DNA of 64,000 nt from Yaniella flava (lineage in GTDB: Bacteria > Actinomycetota > Actinomycetes > Actinomycetales > Micrococcaceae). This document shows, piece after piece, positions 15,720 to 23,866 of this stretch. The notes under the pieces were generated by a model. It made no database searches. It was not told where the DNA came from and worked only from the letters and a program-made list of their open reading frames with translations. Position 1 is the stretch's first letter, and each line of letters opens with the position of its first letter. Location of the stretch: NCBI RefSeq assembly GCF_039529295.1, contig NZ_BAAAMN010000020.1:20198-84197 (forward strand). Direction: 5' to 3'. Both the position numbers and the translations under genes were made by a program.

Positions 15720-17101
15720 TGCACCCTTGATGCGGGCTTCATGCCAAGTAGTGCTGCGCGCGCGATTTCTGCTGCGGCAGGACTGACTGTGCTTTTAAAC
15801 CAGAGACGTTCATCTTTCGGGGCGATGTACCACAGCAAGACAGTTTGCCACGAGCCCTGAAATACCACGTCGTGTTTCTCCACGCTTTCGTCGTTTACGC
15901 GCCAACCGGAAGCGGTCATCACATTCGCGACCATATCCAGGTCGAGAGCACCATCGGATGTAGCCGCGAAAAGGAGGGCGAGCAGGGCTGCATCGTGGGC
16001 GAAGTTTCGGGATGCAGTCTCACGAGGCAGTAGGCGACGCGCGATGTGATTCCACAACAGTGGCGGAACTTCCAGCCCGTCCTTGCCCGCCTTCGTGAGC
16101 ACCAAGTCACCCTTGTATTTTCGGACCAATCCCACGTGTTGTAGTGCCGCACGAAAATCCATGACCTGTAACATTTTTGATTCGCCACCGGTCGAGAGTT
16201 GGAAACCCCAGAGTCCAAGCTCTTGGCCAATCCGGTAGGCGATTTTTGGTGGAAGGTATCCGGCACTGGTGAGTTTGACACCGGTACCAACTTGATCCAA
16301 GAACAGTTGCACAGCACTGAGCGACTCGAGCCGAGCTGCTTCGTCGGGGCGTATGTCTTGATCATCTGCTGCTTCGAGTTTTTGTAAGCGACTGGTGATT
16401 TGATGTCGAGCTTGTGGGTCATAGCAGTGGTCAAGAATGGCTCTGAATTGCGGAAACCGCAGGAGTTGCGCGTGCTCCGCCTCCGCGCTTTCAGCAAGGG
16501 CAGGGTTCGACCCTGCGGGTGCGAAACCTGGAGGAGTTTCAAGCCAACTGCCAATGAGCTCATTAGTGGCCTCGAGATCGAAAAACGCCGGGTCCTTGAA
16601 GAATTCGGCCAGGTACTCCGCGTCGCTGATGCCGCCCGAATCTTCCGGAGGTGCTGCACGTCGACCGTTGGTGCAGACCACGGTGGGATCGTCGGGCAAC
16701 GCACGGCGGACTTTTTCGAGTCTGATTTTTAAGTGCCAGCTATCGCCGTAGTCGTAGAGATATTCCAGTTGATCGTCGATTTCTTGCAGTGTTTCGTCGA
16801 GGCGAACGTTGTCTACAGGGGTGCCATCGCCGCCGTCGGCTACATCAAATTCACACAGGAAAAGTTCACTGTCCCAACCGAACGGATCGCCGAGGGAGAA
16901 TCGATATAAGTGTGCGTCCTCCCAACCGAATGCTCCCTGAATCACGCGATGCAGTGTCCAGAGATTCACGTCGGATCGTATTTCGAGGCGTCGCCAGATG
17001 GGAGGTCGAGCATCGGCTACGTCGATGCGCAGTTGGAAGATATGTGTCTCGGAAAGTGGGTCACGTCGTTTCTTTGGGCGTGGTGGCATATCGATAAGCA
17101 T
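15716..17101 (-). CDS. plasmid pRiA4b ORF-3 family protein
   Basis: 461 residues. The N-terminal half (about 18-200) is the pRiA4b ORF-3 domain (PF07929), recognised by FQLRIDVADARPPIWRRLEI, LHRVIQGAFGWEDAHLYRF and YDYGDSWHLKIRLEKV. The domain is often a passenger of mobile elements (IS1096 TnpR-like); its biochemical role is not settled. The C-terminal half (about 215-460) is a helical region without a domain I can name. The start could be ATG 17101 or ATG 17089 (MPPRPKKRR). It is separated from pspC by 1 nt and sits next to decayed gene pieces and a toxin-antitoxin pair, consistent with an accessory patch. Confidence 0.82.
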   Translation of the reverse strand: MLIDMPPRPKKRRDPLSETHIFQLRIDVADARPPIWRRLEIRSDVNLWTLHRVIQGAFGWEDAHLYRFSLGDPFGWDSELFLCEFDVADGGDGTPVDNVRLDETLQEIDDQLEYLYDYGDSWHLKIRLEKVRRALPDDPTVVCTNGRRAAPPEDSGGISDAEYLAEFFKDPAFFDLEATNELIGSWLETPPGFAPAGSNPALAESAEAEHAQLLRFPQFRAILDHCYDPQARHQITSRLQKLEAADDQDIRPDEAARLESLSAVQLFLDQVGTGVKLTSAGYLPPKIAYRIGQELGLWGFQLSTGGESKMLQVMDFRAALQHVGLVRKYKGDLVLTKAGKDGLEVPPLLWNHIARRLLPRETASRNFAHDAALLALLFAATSDGALDLDMVANVMTASGWRVNDESVEKHDVVFQGSWQTVLLWYIAPKDERLWFKSTVSPAAAEIARAALLGMKPASRVQ

Positions 17102-17102
17102 G

Positions 17103-17357
17103 TCAGTGTGCCGGTGGACGATTGGTCAGCAGCCGCTCCAGGGGGATGCTCCCGTCCCGCCATGGAGTCACAATCCATACGATGACGTAGAGCAACACAC
17201 CAAGTACGGGCAACAGGAATGACAAGAGCACCAACAGTCGGGCGATCCACACGTTGATATTGAACCGGTGCGCGATCCCTCCTGCAATGCCACCGAGGAT
17301 TCGTTGTGGTCCGCGCCGGAAGTCAATGCGGCGGATCGAATTGAATAGAGAGTTCAT
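17103..17357 (-). CDS. PspC-domain small membrane protein
   Basis: 84 residues from ATG 17357 (MNSLFNSIRR). PspC domain (PF04024): RILGGIAGGIAHRFNINVWIARLLVLLS followed by one or two membrane helices (VLGVLLYVIVWIVTP). PspC-type proteins take part in envelope stress responses; the small stand-alone actinobacterial forms are of unknown precise role. The gene lies 22 nt from the acyltransferase gene upstream, so it may share its transcript. Confidence 0.85.
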   Translation of the reverse strand: MNSLFNSIRRIDFRRGPQRILGGIAGGIAHRFNINVWIARLLVLLSFLLPVLGVLLYVIVWIVTPWRDGSIPLERLLTNRPPAH

Positions 17358-17379
17358 GTTCTCGAGGCTACGCGAATTC

Positions 17380-19092
17380 TCAGGCTGAGTGAATGGGGTC
17401 GATCGACGCGATGAAGTCGTAGAGCAACTCGGCAGCCCGCTGCAGGTTGTGCTGGAACGCTTCGGCCTTCGGTGTGCCTTCAACCCAGGTGATCAAAAAT
17501 TCTGTGCCCCCGGTGACGGTGGTGTAATTGACGGCGAAACCATCGTCTTGCATCGGCGCGAACAGGTAGCGCATGATGACGTCTTGATTGCCCATCGTTG
17601 AGGTGGCCAGGAAGTTTTCGCGTGCCTCGGTGTTTTCAGTGAAAACCTGTGCGTGCGCGCCACCGAGCTCTGTGCCGATGTGTTGCAGCATGAAGAAGTG
17701 CCGGTCGAATGCCTGCCCCGATTTTGCGGCAATGACCCATTCACGATGAGCGGCTAGTGCCGCGTTGAACTGGGTTTGCGACGGGCTGCCATTGACCAGG
17801 TTGGTGACAAAATGGACAGCTTCGAGCGTGACGGGCCGAATGACCTCGGTGCGGCCGGCGCGAAAGTGTCGCATATCGCAGGCCTGATAGTGGGCGCGGA
17901 TGGTACCGAACGTGAGCTGTTGGGCGATCATCGAGATCAGCTGTGCTCGAGCATCGGCACTGATCTCGAATGGTAGATGCTGGTCGCGCCGGACCAACAC
18001 CCGCTCCGCTCGCATCATATTCGCCTTGGCGTGGTACTCGGTGAGATCGTACTGGGCGTTGGTCCAGGTCAACTCGGTCGCCTCGGAAAGCTGCGCGTCA
18101 GACTGGGTATCCAATGCGGTCAGATCGACCTGTTGCATTCTCGCAACCGCTGCAGCTAAGGTCCCGCCATCTAGTGCCGTGTGGTCCACACTGGCGGTGA
18201 GCATGTTTGTATCCAGCGAGGCCTGGTAGCTGATGGGCTTATAGACCCACGCATTGCCGGGATGAAAAGCCCAACGCTTCAGGGTGTAGATGTCATCCTC
18301 GGCATTGGGATCCAGCGTGATGGTGAACAACATGTTCGACAACCGGTCATAGACGTCGCGGTTTTCGTGCTGACGCCAGGGCGGGTTTTCTGCCAGTACG
18401 GCTGAGCCCAGTGCGGAGAATCCGGCGAAGCTGTGTTTGGCCGGCTGGGTTTGCGCAAGCACGTAGTGCACCGAGGCACGCAGATGCTCTGTGTTGAGGA
18501 GCTTGCCCTCGGAGCCCGTTAGCGGCACTTCCCACATGCGACCCAGGTGCAGGATGCCGATGCTGCAATAGGTTGCGCCACTGCCGGCTCGCGTCCACAA
18601 GTCGACGTCGGCCGCAGGGGTGCGAATGCCGCCGTTGAAGTTGGCCCAGCCATCCATCGACATCCGCTGACCGCGTGCATTGACTTCTGCCGGGGTGGCC
18701 CGTTTGGCCTGCAGAATATGGATACTGCCGATGCGCTGGAGGAGTTCCACGACGCGGTCGACACCCGTGGATTCGGTGGGCAGGTTCAGCTGGAACGTCA
18801 CACTGGTGTTGAGCAGCAGTGGCTCGCGGTCGCTGAGGTAGCTTGCCAACCACTGCTCTGCCATCCAATTGGAACCTGTTTCGGCTGTGGCTTCCGCGTA
18901 TTCTTCCAGGGTCTGCTGCAGGGCTGGCGCCTGACCGATCGCGAAGTCGGCGATGGCCTGATTCACGTCTGCCTCCCCGGCAGCATCCAGGACCGCGGCC
19001 GAAGTTTTGCGGTACCGTTCAAGCGACTCATCGAGGCGGGGGACCGGCAGCACCGGTAAATCCGTGGTCAGATGATGCGGGTAAGTTCGCAC
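17380..19092 (-). CDS. choline/carnitine O-acyltransferase family protein
   Basis: 570 residues from GTG 19092, which has AAGGGAG just upstream. A longer GTG start at 19128 sits immediately after a -10-like TAGACT and is unlikely. The carnitine acyltransferase fold (PF00755) is recognised by WLASYLSDREPLLLNTSVTF near the N-terminus, the catalytic His in DHTALDGGTL (about residue 304), and the C-terminal STMGNQDVIMRY. Family enzymes move acyl groups between CoA and carnitine or choline. The family is mainly eukaryotic and rarer in bacteria. No carnitine pathway genes adjoin it; the BCCT transporter at 45.8-47.7 kb is a possible supplier of betaine-type substrates, which is speculation. Confidence 0.85.
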   Translation of the reverse strand: MRTYPHHLTTDLPVLPVPRLDESLERYRKTSAAVLDAAGEADVNQAIADFAIGQAPALQQTLEEYAEATAETGSNWMAEQWLASYLSDREPLLLNTSVTFQLNLPTESTGVDRVVELLQRIGSIHILQAKRATPAEVNARGQRMSMDGWANFNGGIRTPAADVDLWTRAGSGATYCSIGILHLGRMWEVPLTGSEGKLLNTEHLRASVHYVLAQTQPAKHSFAGFSALGSAVLAENPPWRQHENRDVYDRLSNMLFTITLDPNAEDDIYTLKRWAFHPGNAWVYKPISYQASLDTNMLTASVDHTALDGGTLAAAVARMQQVDLTALDTQSDAQLSEATELTWTNAQYDLTEYHAKANMMRAERVLVRRDQHLPFEISADARAQLISMIAQQLTFGTIRAHYQACDMRHFRAGRTEVIRPVTLEAVHFVTNLVNGSPSQTQFNAALAAHREWVIAAKSGQAFDRHFFMLQHIGTELGGAHAQVFTENTEARENFLATSTMGNQDVIMRYLFAPMQDDGFAVNYTTVTGGTEFLITWVEGTPKAEAFQHNLQRAAELLYDFIASIDPIHSA

Positions 19093-19128
19093 AACAGCTC
19101 CCTTAAAACGGTTTGGGCGATGAGTCAC

Positions 19129-19134
19129 AGTCTA
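19129..19134 (-). promoter_or_regulatory. -10 box of the acyltransferase gene
   Basis: TAGACT on the minus strand about 36 nt before the chosen GTG. It matches the -10 form seen before several genes in this window and supports the shorter start. Confidence 0.45.
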
Positions 19135-19228
19135 CTCGTGTCGCAGGTCCGTCATAGGGAAGTATGTCTTTCCTCCCAGGTAGCGGAGTTGTCCTAATGT
19201 GGAATGACTAGCTGGTTGGCCTTCGGTG

Positions 19229-19495
19229 CTAGATGAGTCGTTGGCGTGGGCCCTCCAAGCGGGTTACCGAAATTTTGATGTCGTTCATTTCGCTGCGGAG
19301 TTGCTGAATATCCTCACGTACCGAGCCGAATTCCTCATGCACTCCCCGGAAGTCTTGGCGGAACTCTCCGCGTATTTCAGCAAAGCAGTCATCCATGCGC
19401 CCGATCATTCACGCGAAGCCAGCAAAAAGTCCACCGCCGAGCGTGATGAGCAAACCGGCGGCGGAAATGACGATCGTAAGCGTTTCTACCGACAC
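19229..19495 (-). pseudogene. small membrane/coiled-coil protein interrupted by an in-frame TGA
   Basis: From GTG 19495 (AGGAG 7 nt upstream) the frame reads 28 residues, MSVETLTIVISAAGLLITLG then a Gly-rich helix ending FAGFA, then TGA at 19411-19409, then 59 more in-frame residues starting MIGRMDD and ending LEGPRQRLI before TAG. The second half is a charged amphipathic coiled coil (REDIQQLRSEMNDIKISVTRLE). In related actinobacterial small proteins, as I recall them, a Trp stands where this TGA is (FAGFAWMI), so a single TGG to TGA change is the simplest explanation. Both halves still look conserved, so the mutation is recent, or the TGA is read through. Confidence 0.7.
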
Positions 19496-19628
19496 ATACA
19501 CACTCCTATTCTGCGCCATTGGTCAGCGCCATTCCACGAGACAGGTCCTGACAGACCCTCCCAAGACAGGTTTTCAAGGCGTAGCATCGTCACCAGAACC
19601 GTAGACCAACGCTACGAAGGAGGAACCC

Positions 19629-20651
19629 ATGCGCGGAGTAGTGATGCATGGTCCCGGTGATGTCCGGGTCGAAGAACGTGACAATCCAACCATTCAGGAG
19701 CCCACCGACGCGGTCATCAAGATCGTCGCCGCTTGTGTATGTGGGTCAGACTTGTGGCCCTATTGGGGCACAGATATTCCGGATCAACAGCTCATGGGCC
19801 ACGAATATGTTGGCATCGTCGAACAAATTGGCGACGACGTTGAGACCGTACAACCCGGTGATTTCGTTGTCGGCTCGTTCGTGATCTCGGACAATACCTG
19901 TGAGATCTGTGCCGCGGGCTATCAATCTCGCTGTGTCAACGCCATTTTTGTCGACGGTAGCATTGGCGCCCAGGCCGAATATGCCCGTATTCCCTATGCC
20001 GATGGCACGCTGGTCGCGACTCCGGGTGTGCCCGATGACGATATGATTCCGTCCCTGTTGGCGGCCTCGGATGTGCTCGGAACCGGCTGGTTTGCTGCCC
20101 ACGCGGCTGAAGTCGGCCCGGGCAAAACGGTTGCCGTGGTTGGCGATGGTGCCGTGGGGCTGATGGGTGTGCTGGCTGCCAAGGAGATGGGCGCCGAACA
20201 GATCATCGCGATGAGCAAATACCCGGCACGCCAGGAATTGGCGCGCGAGTTTGGTGCCACCCACATCATCGCAGAGCGCGGTGATGACGGCGTGGCCATG
20301 ATTAAAGAACTCACCGATGGGCTCGGCGCACACAGCGTCATCGAGGCCGTGGGATCACAAGAATCGATGATGCAGGCGATCCAGTCGACTCGTCCGGGCG
20401 GTCACGTGGGCTACGTTGGGGTCTCGCATGATGTTGAACTGCCGGGCGGCGAATTATTCTTCGGGCTGGTCCACTTACACGGTGGTCCCGCTCCGGTGCG
20501 GCGGTTTTTGCCCGATCTCGTCCAGAAAATTTGGGACCGCGAGATCGATCCGAGCAAGGTCTTCGATCAAACGATGCCACTGGACCAGGCGGCAGATGCC
20601 TACGCGGCGATGGATCAGCGCGAGGCCATCAAAGTCATGCTGAAACCATAA
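19629..20651 (+). CDS. zinc-dependent alcohol dehydrogenase
   Basis: 340 residues, medium-chain dehydrogenase fold. Catalytic zinc ligands are seen in CGSDLWPYWG and GHEYVGIVEQIG; the structural-zinc lobe retains Cys residues in CEICAAGYQSRC. The cofactor-binding Rossmann segment is VAVVGDGAVGLMGVLAAKEMG. The C-terminal half is of the Tdh/threonine-dehydrogenase-like type, so the substrate is a secondary alcohol or polyol of unknown identity. ATG has GGAGG 6 nt upstream. It is followed by an acetyltransferase remnant and a terminator. Confidence 0.9.
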   Translation: MRGVVMHGPGDVRVEERDNPTIQEPTDAVIKIVAACVCGSDLWPYWGTDIPDQQLMGHEYVGIVEQIGDDVETVQPGDFVVGSFVISDNTCEICAAGYQSRCVNAIFVDGSIGAQAEYARIPYADGTLVATPGVPDDDMIPSLLAASDVLGTGWFAAHAAEVGPGKTVAVVGDGAVGLMGVLAAKEMGAEQIIAMSKYPARQELAREFGATHIIAERGDDGVAMIKELTDGLGAHSVIEAVGSQESMMQAIQSTRPGGHVGYVGVSHDVELPGGELFFGLVHLHGGPAPVRRFLPDLVQKIWDREIDPSKVFDQTMPLDQAADAYAAMDQREAIKVMLKP

Positions 20652-20673
20652 GAACAGGCACAGGAGTACATTC

Positions 20674-20789
20674 ATGACGCTCGAGGATTTGCTCAACACC
20701 CGGCTGCCTCAGTGGTCACCAAGGACGTGCCAGAAAAAGCGATTGTGGTTGGTTCCCCGGCAAAAGTCGTGCGATCCGTCGAAGAGTAG
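20674..20789 (+). pseudogene. acetyltransferase gene reduced to its two ends
   Basis: An ATG at 20674 with AGGAG upstream starts MTLEDLLNTRLPQ, but 30 nt later the frame that makes sense is a different one: ASVVTKDVPEKAIVVGSPAK followed by VVRSVEE and TAG at 20787-20789. The latter is the C-terminal signature of hexapeptide-repeat (LbH) acetyltransferases such as maltose/galactoside acetyltransferase. Everything between, normally about 150 residues, is missing, so this is a large internal deletion product. Confidence 0.7.
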
Positions 20790-20816
20790 CCCTCGAGGTG
20801 GACCCCTGACAGAAGT

Positions 20817-20852
20817 CTGGCGTCGCATCCCGTATTGGGATCACGACGCCAG
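20817..20852. terminator. bidirectional terminator hairpin
   Basis: CTGGCGTCG 20817-20825 pairs with CGACGCCAG 20844-20852, extended by ATCCC/GGGAT inside. It stands between the plus-strand dehydrogenase/acetyltransferase remnant and the end of the minus-strand aminotransferase gene. Confidence 0.7.
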
Positions 20853-20874
20853 GCTTCATCGTTGCCGGTATGTG

Positions 20875-22245
20875 CTAGCCCTGATAGTGCTTGTCGGCCA
20901 ACGCCAATGCTTCATCGAGGACCGCCAGGCCCTCACGAACCACATCGTCGGCGGTATTGAGCGGTGGCACCACGTGAATGCGGTTGAAGTTGGCAAAGAC
21001 CAGCAGTCCGAGTTCTTTACACTTGCCGATGACTTCGCCCATCGCCGTTGAGCTGCCACCGTAGGGTGCCAGCGGCTCCTTGGTATCACGGTTGGAGACC
21101 AACTCGACGGCCCAGAAGCAGCCAACCCCGCGCACATCTCCGATGGCCGGGTGCTGTTCTTTCATGCGCCGTAGCTCGGGCCCGATGAGGTCGTTGCCCA
21201 ACCGGGTGGCGTTGTCCAGCATCTGCTCGTTGGTCATCGCCTCGATCGCGCCGACGGCCGCCGCGGTTGCCAGAGGGTGTCCCGAATAGGTCAGCCCGCC
21301 CGGATACACGCGGTCGCGAAAGGTGTCATAGATGGCTTCATTGATTACCACACCGCCCAGTGGCACGTAGCCGGAGTTCACACCTTTGGCGAAGGTAATC
21401 AGATCCGGGGTGATGTCCCACAGGTCGACCGCGAACCAGGTGCCGGTGCGTCCGAAGCCGGCCATGACCTCATCGGCGATGAAGATGATGCCGTATTTCT
21501 CGGTCAGCTCGCGCACCCCGGCCATGTAGCCTTCTGGCGGAACATAGATCCCCGCGGTACCGGGGACCGTTTCAAGGATGAGCGCGGCGATCGTATTTGG
21601 GCCCTCGAGGATGATGGTCTGCTCGAGATGCTCCAGGGCCCGCTGGACCTCTTCTTCTTCGGTTTCGGCATTGAAATACGACCGGTAGGGATAGCACGGC
21701 ATGAAGTGCACGGTGCCCGCGCTCGCCTGATCAATTGGGAGACGACGAGGATCACCGGTGACGTTCATCGCCAGATCCGTCCCACCGTGATACGACCGAT
21801 AGGCCGAGAGTACCTTGGATTTGCCGGTGTGGAGGCGCGCCATGCGAATCGCGTGCTCGTTGGCATCGGCACCCCCGTTGGTGAAGAACACGTAGTCCAT
21901 GCCCTGGGGTGCGCGTTCGGCAATCAGCCGTGCAGCCTCGGAGCGTGGTGCTGAGGCGTGGGCAGGCGCAATCGTCGCAATTTTTCCGGCTTGCTCCTGA
22001 ATAGCCTCGACCACTTTGGGATGCTGGTGGCCGATATTGGTGTTGACCATCTGTGAGGAAAAGTCGATGTAGCGTTTGCCATCGCTGTCCCACACGAATG
22101 AGCCCTCGGTTTTGACGACCTTGAAAGGATCCAGCCCGCCTTGGGCAGACCAGGAATGGAACACGTGCTTCCGATCCAAATCATAGGCACGTTCCCCTTC
22201 GGCTTTGAGCGCGTCAGTGATCTGTGCAGAATTCGTGACAGTCAT
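20875..22245 (-). CDS. class III aminotransferase, probably beta-alanine/omega-amino acid
   Basis: 456 residues, PLP fold type I class III (PF00202). Visible: VNTNIGHQHPKVVEAIQEQA, the cofactor-binding FTNGGADANEHAIRMAR, the IADEVMAGFGRTG block, and the Schiff-base lysine in ITFAKGVNSGY. Class III enzymes accept amines far from the carboxylate. Because the upstream gene encodes a malonate/methylmalonate-semialdehyde dehydrogenase 9 nt away and a pyrimidine catabolic operon is close, the likely role is beta-alanine (or 3-aminoisobutyrate) to malonate semialdehyde (or methylmalonate semialdehyde). Confidence 0.88.
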   Translation of the reverse strand: MTVTNSAQITDALKAEGERAYDLDRKHVFHSWSAQGGLDPFKVVKTEGSFVWDSDGKRYIDFSSQMVNTNIGHQHPKVVEAIQEQAGKIATIAPAHASAPRSEAARLIAERAPQGMDYVFFTNGGADANEHAIRMARLHTGKSKVLSAYRSYHGGTDLAMNVTGDPRRLPIDQASAGTVHFMPCYPYRSYFNAETEEEEVQRALEHLEQTIILEGPNTIAALILETVPGTAGIYVPPEGYMAGVRELTEKYGIIFIADEVMAGFGRTGTWFAVDLWDITPDLITFAKGVNSGYVPLGGVVINEAIYDTFRDRVYPGGLTYSGHPLATAAAVGAIEAMTNEQMLDNATRLGNDLIGPELRRMKEQHPAIGDVRGVGCFWAVELVSNRDTKEPLAPYGGSSTAMGEVIGKCKELGLLVFANFNRIHVVPPLNTADDVVREGLAVLDEALALADKHYQG

Positions 22246-22254
22246 GAGTTTCCT

Positions 22255-23751
22255 TTACTGGTTTTGAGGGAAGCCAAGGTTGATGCCGCCGTGGGAGGGG
22301 TCCAACCACCGAGTGGTCACGGCCTTGCCACGGGTAAAGAAGTGCACGCCTTCGGTGCCGTGCGCGTGGGTGTCGCCGAATAGCGAGTTCTTCCAGCCAC
22401 CGAACGAATAATAGGCCATGGGAACCGGGATCGGAACGTTGACGCCGATCATCCCCACTTCGACCTCGTTTTCGAAGCGACGAGCTGCACCACCATCGTT
22501 GGTAAAGATTGCTGTGCCGTTGCCGTACGGGTTGGCGTTGATCAGTTCCAGACCCTCGTCGTAAGTATCGACGCGCAGGACGACCAACACGGGGCCGAAG
22601 ATCTCGTCGGTGTAGATGCTCATATCGGTGGTGGCATGATCGAACAGCGTTGGGCCCAAGAAGAAGCCGTTGCCGTCAGCATCGTATTCTCCTTCACGAC
22701 CATCCACGACGACGGTAGCGCCTTCTTGTTCACCGGCATCGACGTAGCCGGCAACCTTATCGCGGTGCTCGGAGGTGACCAGCGGTCCCATATCGGTGCC
22801 GCGAGTACCATCACCGGTATTTAGTTTGCGCGCGCGTTCGGCAATCTTATCGACGACTTCATCGGCCACATCGCCGACGACCACGAGTGCGGAGATGGCC
22901 ATGCAACGTTCCCCGGCAGAGCCGAAGCCTGCGTTGATGGCGTTATCGGCGACCAAGTCCAAGTCGGCGTCGGGGAGGACCAGCATGTGGTTCTTCGCGC
23001 CGCCCAGTGCCTGGACGCGTTTGCCGTGTGACGTCGCGGTTTCGTAGACGTATTTGGCGATCGGGGTCGAGCCGACAAACGAGACCGACTTGATGTCATC
23101 GTGCTCCAACAGCGCGTCGACGGCAGGCTTGCCACCGTGGACGACGTTGAAGACGCCCTCGGGCAGGCCGGCTTCTTTCCACAGCTCGGCTTCCCAGTTG
23201 ACGGCTGACGGATCTTTTTCGGATGGTTTGATGACGACGGTGTTGCCCGCGGCGATGGCGATTGGGAAGAACCACATCGGCACCATGGCCGGGAAGTTGA
23301 ACGGCGAGATGATGGCGACCGGGCCCAGCGGTTGACGCTTCGAATGGACATCGACGTTGGTGGAAGCGTTTTCGGTGAAGCTGCCCTTCAACAGGTGGGG
23401 CATGTTGCACGCGAACTCAACGACCTCGAGCCCACGGGAGACCTCACCCAGCGCATCATCGAGTACTTTGCCATGCTCGGCGGTGATGAGTTGTGCGAGC
23501 TCTTCTTTGCGTTCATTGAGCAGTTCACGGTAGCGGAACAAAACCTGGGTGCGCTTGGACAGCGAGGTGTCGCGCCATGTTGGAAATGCTGCTTTTGCGG
23601 CGGCGACGGCTTCATCAACGGTGGCGTTGCCGGCCATCGCGACCTGACCGGACACCTCACCGGTGGCCGGGTTGGTGACATCAGTGCGTTCGACCGTCGT
23701 CTCGGCACCTTCGGTATAGGCGTTGTTGATCCAATGATTAATAGTGTTCAT
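22255..23751 (-). CDS. mmsA: CoA-acylating (methyl)malonate-semialdehyde dehydrogenase
   Basis: 498 residues from ATG 23751 (MNTINHWINN), with AAAGGATG upstream. Aldehyde dehydrogenase superfamily; the active-site Cys lies in GSAGERCMAIS and the family-specific ISPFNFPAMVPMWFFPIAIA segment marks MmsA/IolA. The enzyme converts malonate semialdehyde to acetyl-CoA, or methylmalonate semialdehyde to propionyl-CoA, releasing CO2 with NAD+. It is cotranscribed with the aminotransferase and divergent from the PucR-type regulator, giving the last step of beta-alanine breakdown. Confidence 0.92.
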   Translation of the reverse strand: MNTINHWINNAYTEGAETTVERTDVTNPATGEVSGQVAMAGNATVDEAVAAAKAAFPTWRDTSLSKRTQVLFRYRELLNERKEELAQLITAEHGKVLDDALGEVSRGLEVVEFACNMPHLLKGSFTENASTNVDVHSKRQPLGPVAIISPFNFPAMVPMWFFPIAIAAGNTVVIKPSEKDPSAVNWEAELWKEAGLPEGVFNVVHGGKPAVDALLEHDDIKSVSFVGSTPIAKYVYETATSHGKRVQALGGAKNHMLVLPDADLDLVADNAINAGFGSAGERCMAISALVVVGDVADEVVDKIAERARKLNTGDGTRGTDMGPLVTSEHRDKVAGYVDAGEQEGATVVVDGREGEYDADGNGFFLGPTLFDHATTDMSIYTDEIFGPVLVVLRVDTYDEGLELINANPYGNGTAIFTNDGGAARRFENEVEVGMIGVNVPIPVPMAYYSFGGWKNSLFGDTHAHGTEGVHFFTRGKAVTTRWLDPSHGGINLGFPQNQ

Positions 23752-23854
23752 GCAGATGCATCCTTTGCTCGCAGAAGGTCCAGTACCCTTCACTTTGCCC
23801 CGTGGGAGTCGCACATAACAGAGACAGCTTGTATGCGTTTTATCCATATGCCAT

Positions 23855-23860
23855 TACACT
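23855..23860 (+). promoter_or_regulatory. possible -10 box for a leaderless pucR-type transcript
   Basis: TACACT ends 6 nt before ATG 23867. No ribosome site precedes either possible start (GTG 23861, ATG 23867). A TTGTAT at 23829-23834 is the nearest -35-like element, though 20 nt away. Confidence 0.35.
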
Positions 23861-23866
23861 GTGTAT

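Noticed and set aside
19226..19660. 144-codon plus-strand frame before the zinc dehydrogenase
   Set aside because: It is the complement of the TGA-interrupted small membrane gene and overlaps the start of the dehydrogenase; composition is not protein-like.
20674..21051. 125-codon plus-strand frame starting at the acetyltransferase remnant
   Set aside because: After 10 codons it leaves the meaningful frame and then crosses the terminator and the end of the aminotransferase gene.
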